Shown here: positions 62,793 to 64,000 of the stretch, piece after piece
How positions within the stretch are numbered: position 1 is the first letter of the stretch
How the letters are laid out: every line of letters begins with the position of its first letter
Source: Macquaria australasica
Lineage: Eukaryota; Chordata; Actinopteri; Centrarchiformes; Percichthyidae
Assembly: GCA_005408345.1 (NCBI GenBank)
Contig: SEMN01000159.1
Span: 806,001-870,000, forward strand
Length of the DNA: 64,000 nt
Direction of reading: 5' to 3'
Position numbers and translations under genes: made by a program
The notes under the pieces: model-generated
What the model was told of the DNA's origin: nothing
What the model saw: only the letters and a program-made list of their open reading frames with translations
The model's database searches: none

Positions 62793-64000
62793 GTAAGTGC
62801 ATTGTGTTGCCTCTGCACAGCACTCACACATTCAATTCTAGCTGTTTTCTGAATAGTATACAAAGCATATGAACCACAGACACCTAAACTCCTTGCTCTT
62901 AATATTTAAGTTAATATTTTCAGTTTTAGTTGGTGTAGTGTATGGTGACTATTTTATGGAGACACATAATATAATGCAAGTTGGCCTAACAAAATGCTAA
63001 AAACGGATTATTTGTCTATTTAGAAAAAAGTAATCTTGCATTCAATATCTTGTACTTTTTTCCAATTTGCCCTCAAGAGACTTTCTATGCTGACTCTGTA
63101 ATTATGTGGGAATTAAACACAATAGAGTGTACCAAGCAAAACAGAGGCATTTGAATGTAATACATACAGATTAGAATATATAAAGAATGTGTTTGCTTCA
63201 GGTTAATGTTCCACCTGCAGCCTGCAGCAGAGAGTAGCAACACTGCACTGCTGGCTTCCAGTTGAGAGCACAATTGATTTTAAAATCAATTAAAGTAATT
63301 TTTAAAATAATGTATAACTCAATGCAGCAGCTGCTGCTGCTGCTGGATAAAGTAATACGTTTGCAAACTGTAATGAAATATCCCTCTAAATAAGTCAAAC
63401 ATGTAATAAAGACATGTAATGTAATAAATTGCTGGGTAACATAATGCATTTATAGTGTTATTCAAATATTTCTAATAACAGCATCAGTCTGAAGGCCTTA
63501 TTGTATTACCAATAGTTTATTGCCCTCAGTATCACTATACAAAATATAAAAAATACAACTTGTTATGAAATAACAGCAGGTTCACACAATGTTACAATGA
63601 CAATGCAGTTCTGTCAGTACATAACTGAACTTGTTAAACAGCATGGTAAGCTTTCAACATATTTAGGCTAGTATGCAACATAACTAGGAAATTAATGGTG
63701 CCTGTATATAGTGATTACAGATCATTTAAGTTATACTCAAATTTGACATGAATCTGGTGAGTTTGAGGACATGTTAGTGCATGTTGTTCATTCTGTGTGT
63801 CACATGACCACAGACATGCCGGTGGTGTACGACTCCATTCCTTGTTTAGTACGCAGCCTGTGTGACAGGCGAAATCTTGTTAATGTATTCTTAAATGATT
63901 TTTAATAGTGGGTCTACTGTTTAAACACTGTGATAGGACAATTAATACAGGCTTTTACATGGTTGTTCCATTTTTCTGTTGACAATAAATCAACCCTGGT
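62793..64000 (+). other. sgsm2: Start of the next sgsm2 intron
   Basis: AT-rich, with no further exon of the family recognised up to the window end. A short CAG/CTG palindromic tract lies at 63324-63346. Nothing else is supported. Confidence 0.8.
63324..63346 (+). repeat. Short GCAGCAGCTGCTGCTG trinucleotide tract
   Basis: GCAGCAG followed by five CTG units, a self-complementary arrangement that could form a small hairpin. It is intronic, so it encodes nothing. Confidence 0.85.

Noticed and set aside
1..64000. Search for an undescribed multi-gene or defence-like system, CRISPR array or nested gene
   Set aside because: All confident coding sequence is sgsm2, a transposase or retroelement debris. 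Regularly spaced repeats are microsatellites and the CCAACATCAA satellite, whose spacers are simple CA and not unique sequences.

Overview
The window is vertebrate chromosomal DNA, almost certainly from a teleost fish. Coding sequence occurs as short GT-AG exons separated by long AT-rich introns. The introns carry many CA/GT microsatellites and repeats of fish type: a Tc1-like transposon, a V-SINE-type tRNA-derived SINE, non-LTR retrotransposon scraps and several MITE-like inverted-repeat elements. There are no operons, rRNA or convincing tRNA genes, and no CRISPR arrays.

A single protein-coding gene runs left to right across nearly the whole window. I assign it to sgsm2 (small G protein signaling modulator 2, also called RUTBC1). 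Thirteen consecutive coding exons are placed between 2606 and 62792. Every junction keeps the reading frame, and together they give 1630 coding nt (543 codons plus one base). They encode the end of the N-terminal leader and the RUN domain (exons at 2606, 41281, 50151, 52674 and 54826), a linker, the PH-like Rab-binding domain (55125 to 59063), an acidic 45-codon insert (59352-59486), a Cys/Ser-rich linker (62163-62337) and the approach to the TBC RabGAP domain (62728-62792). The first coding exon lies upstream of base 1 and the catalytic TBC exons lie downstream of 64000, so the gene is open at both ends.

Layout: 1-2605 is intron. 2606-2681 is the first visible exon. 2682-41280 is a 38.6-kb intron inside the RUN domain and holds most of the mobile DNA: a retrotransposon 3' remnant at 7463-7820, MITE-like elements at 7963-8425 and 12441-13022, a nearly intact Tc1-like element at 13192-14794, a SINE at 21525-21652, a V-SINE at 25226-25395, a LINE scrap at 25473-25700, two copies of a dispersed repeat at 27281 and 33881, and a fold-back segment at 29796-30007. 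41450-50150 is an 8.7-kb intron with another MITE at 46698-47083. From 50151 on, exons come every 0.15-2.7 kb, with a compound satellite at 52050-52380 and a (GT)n tract against the acceptor at 54826.

The only other sizeable protein-coding sequence is the transposase on the minus strand at 13427-14383. I found no evidence of a new multi-gene system. The points most worth checking are the (TG)n tract at the exon-5 acceptor, the symmetric 45-codon cassette exon with a weak donor, the very long terminal repeats and DD38E spacing of the Tc1-like element, and two MITE families that keep a start codon (one also a splice donor). Exon numbers below count from the first exon visible in the window.
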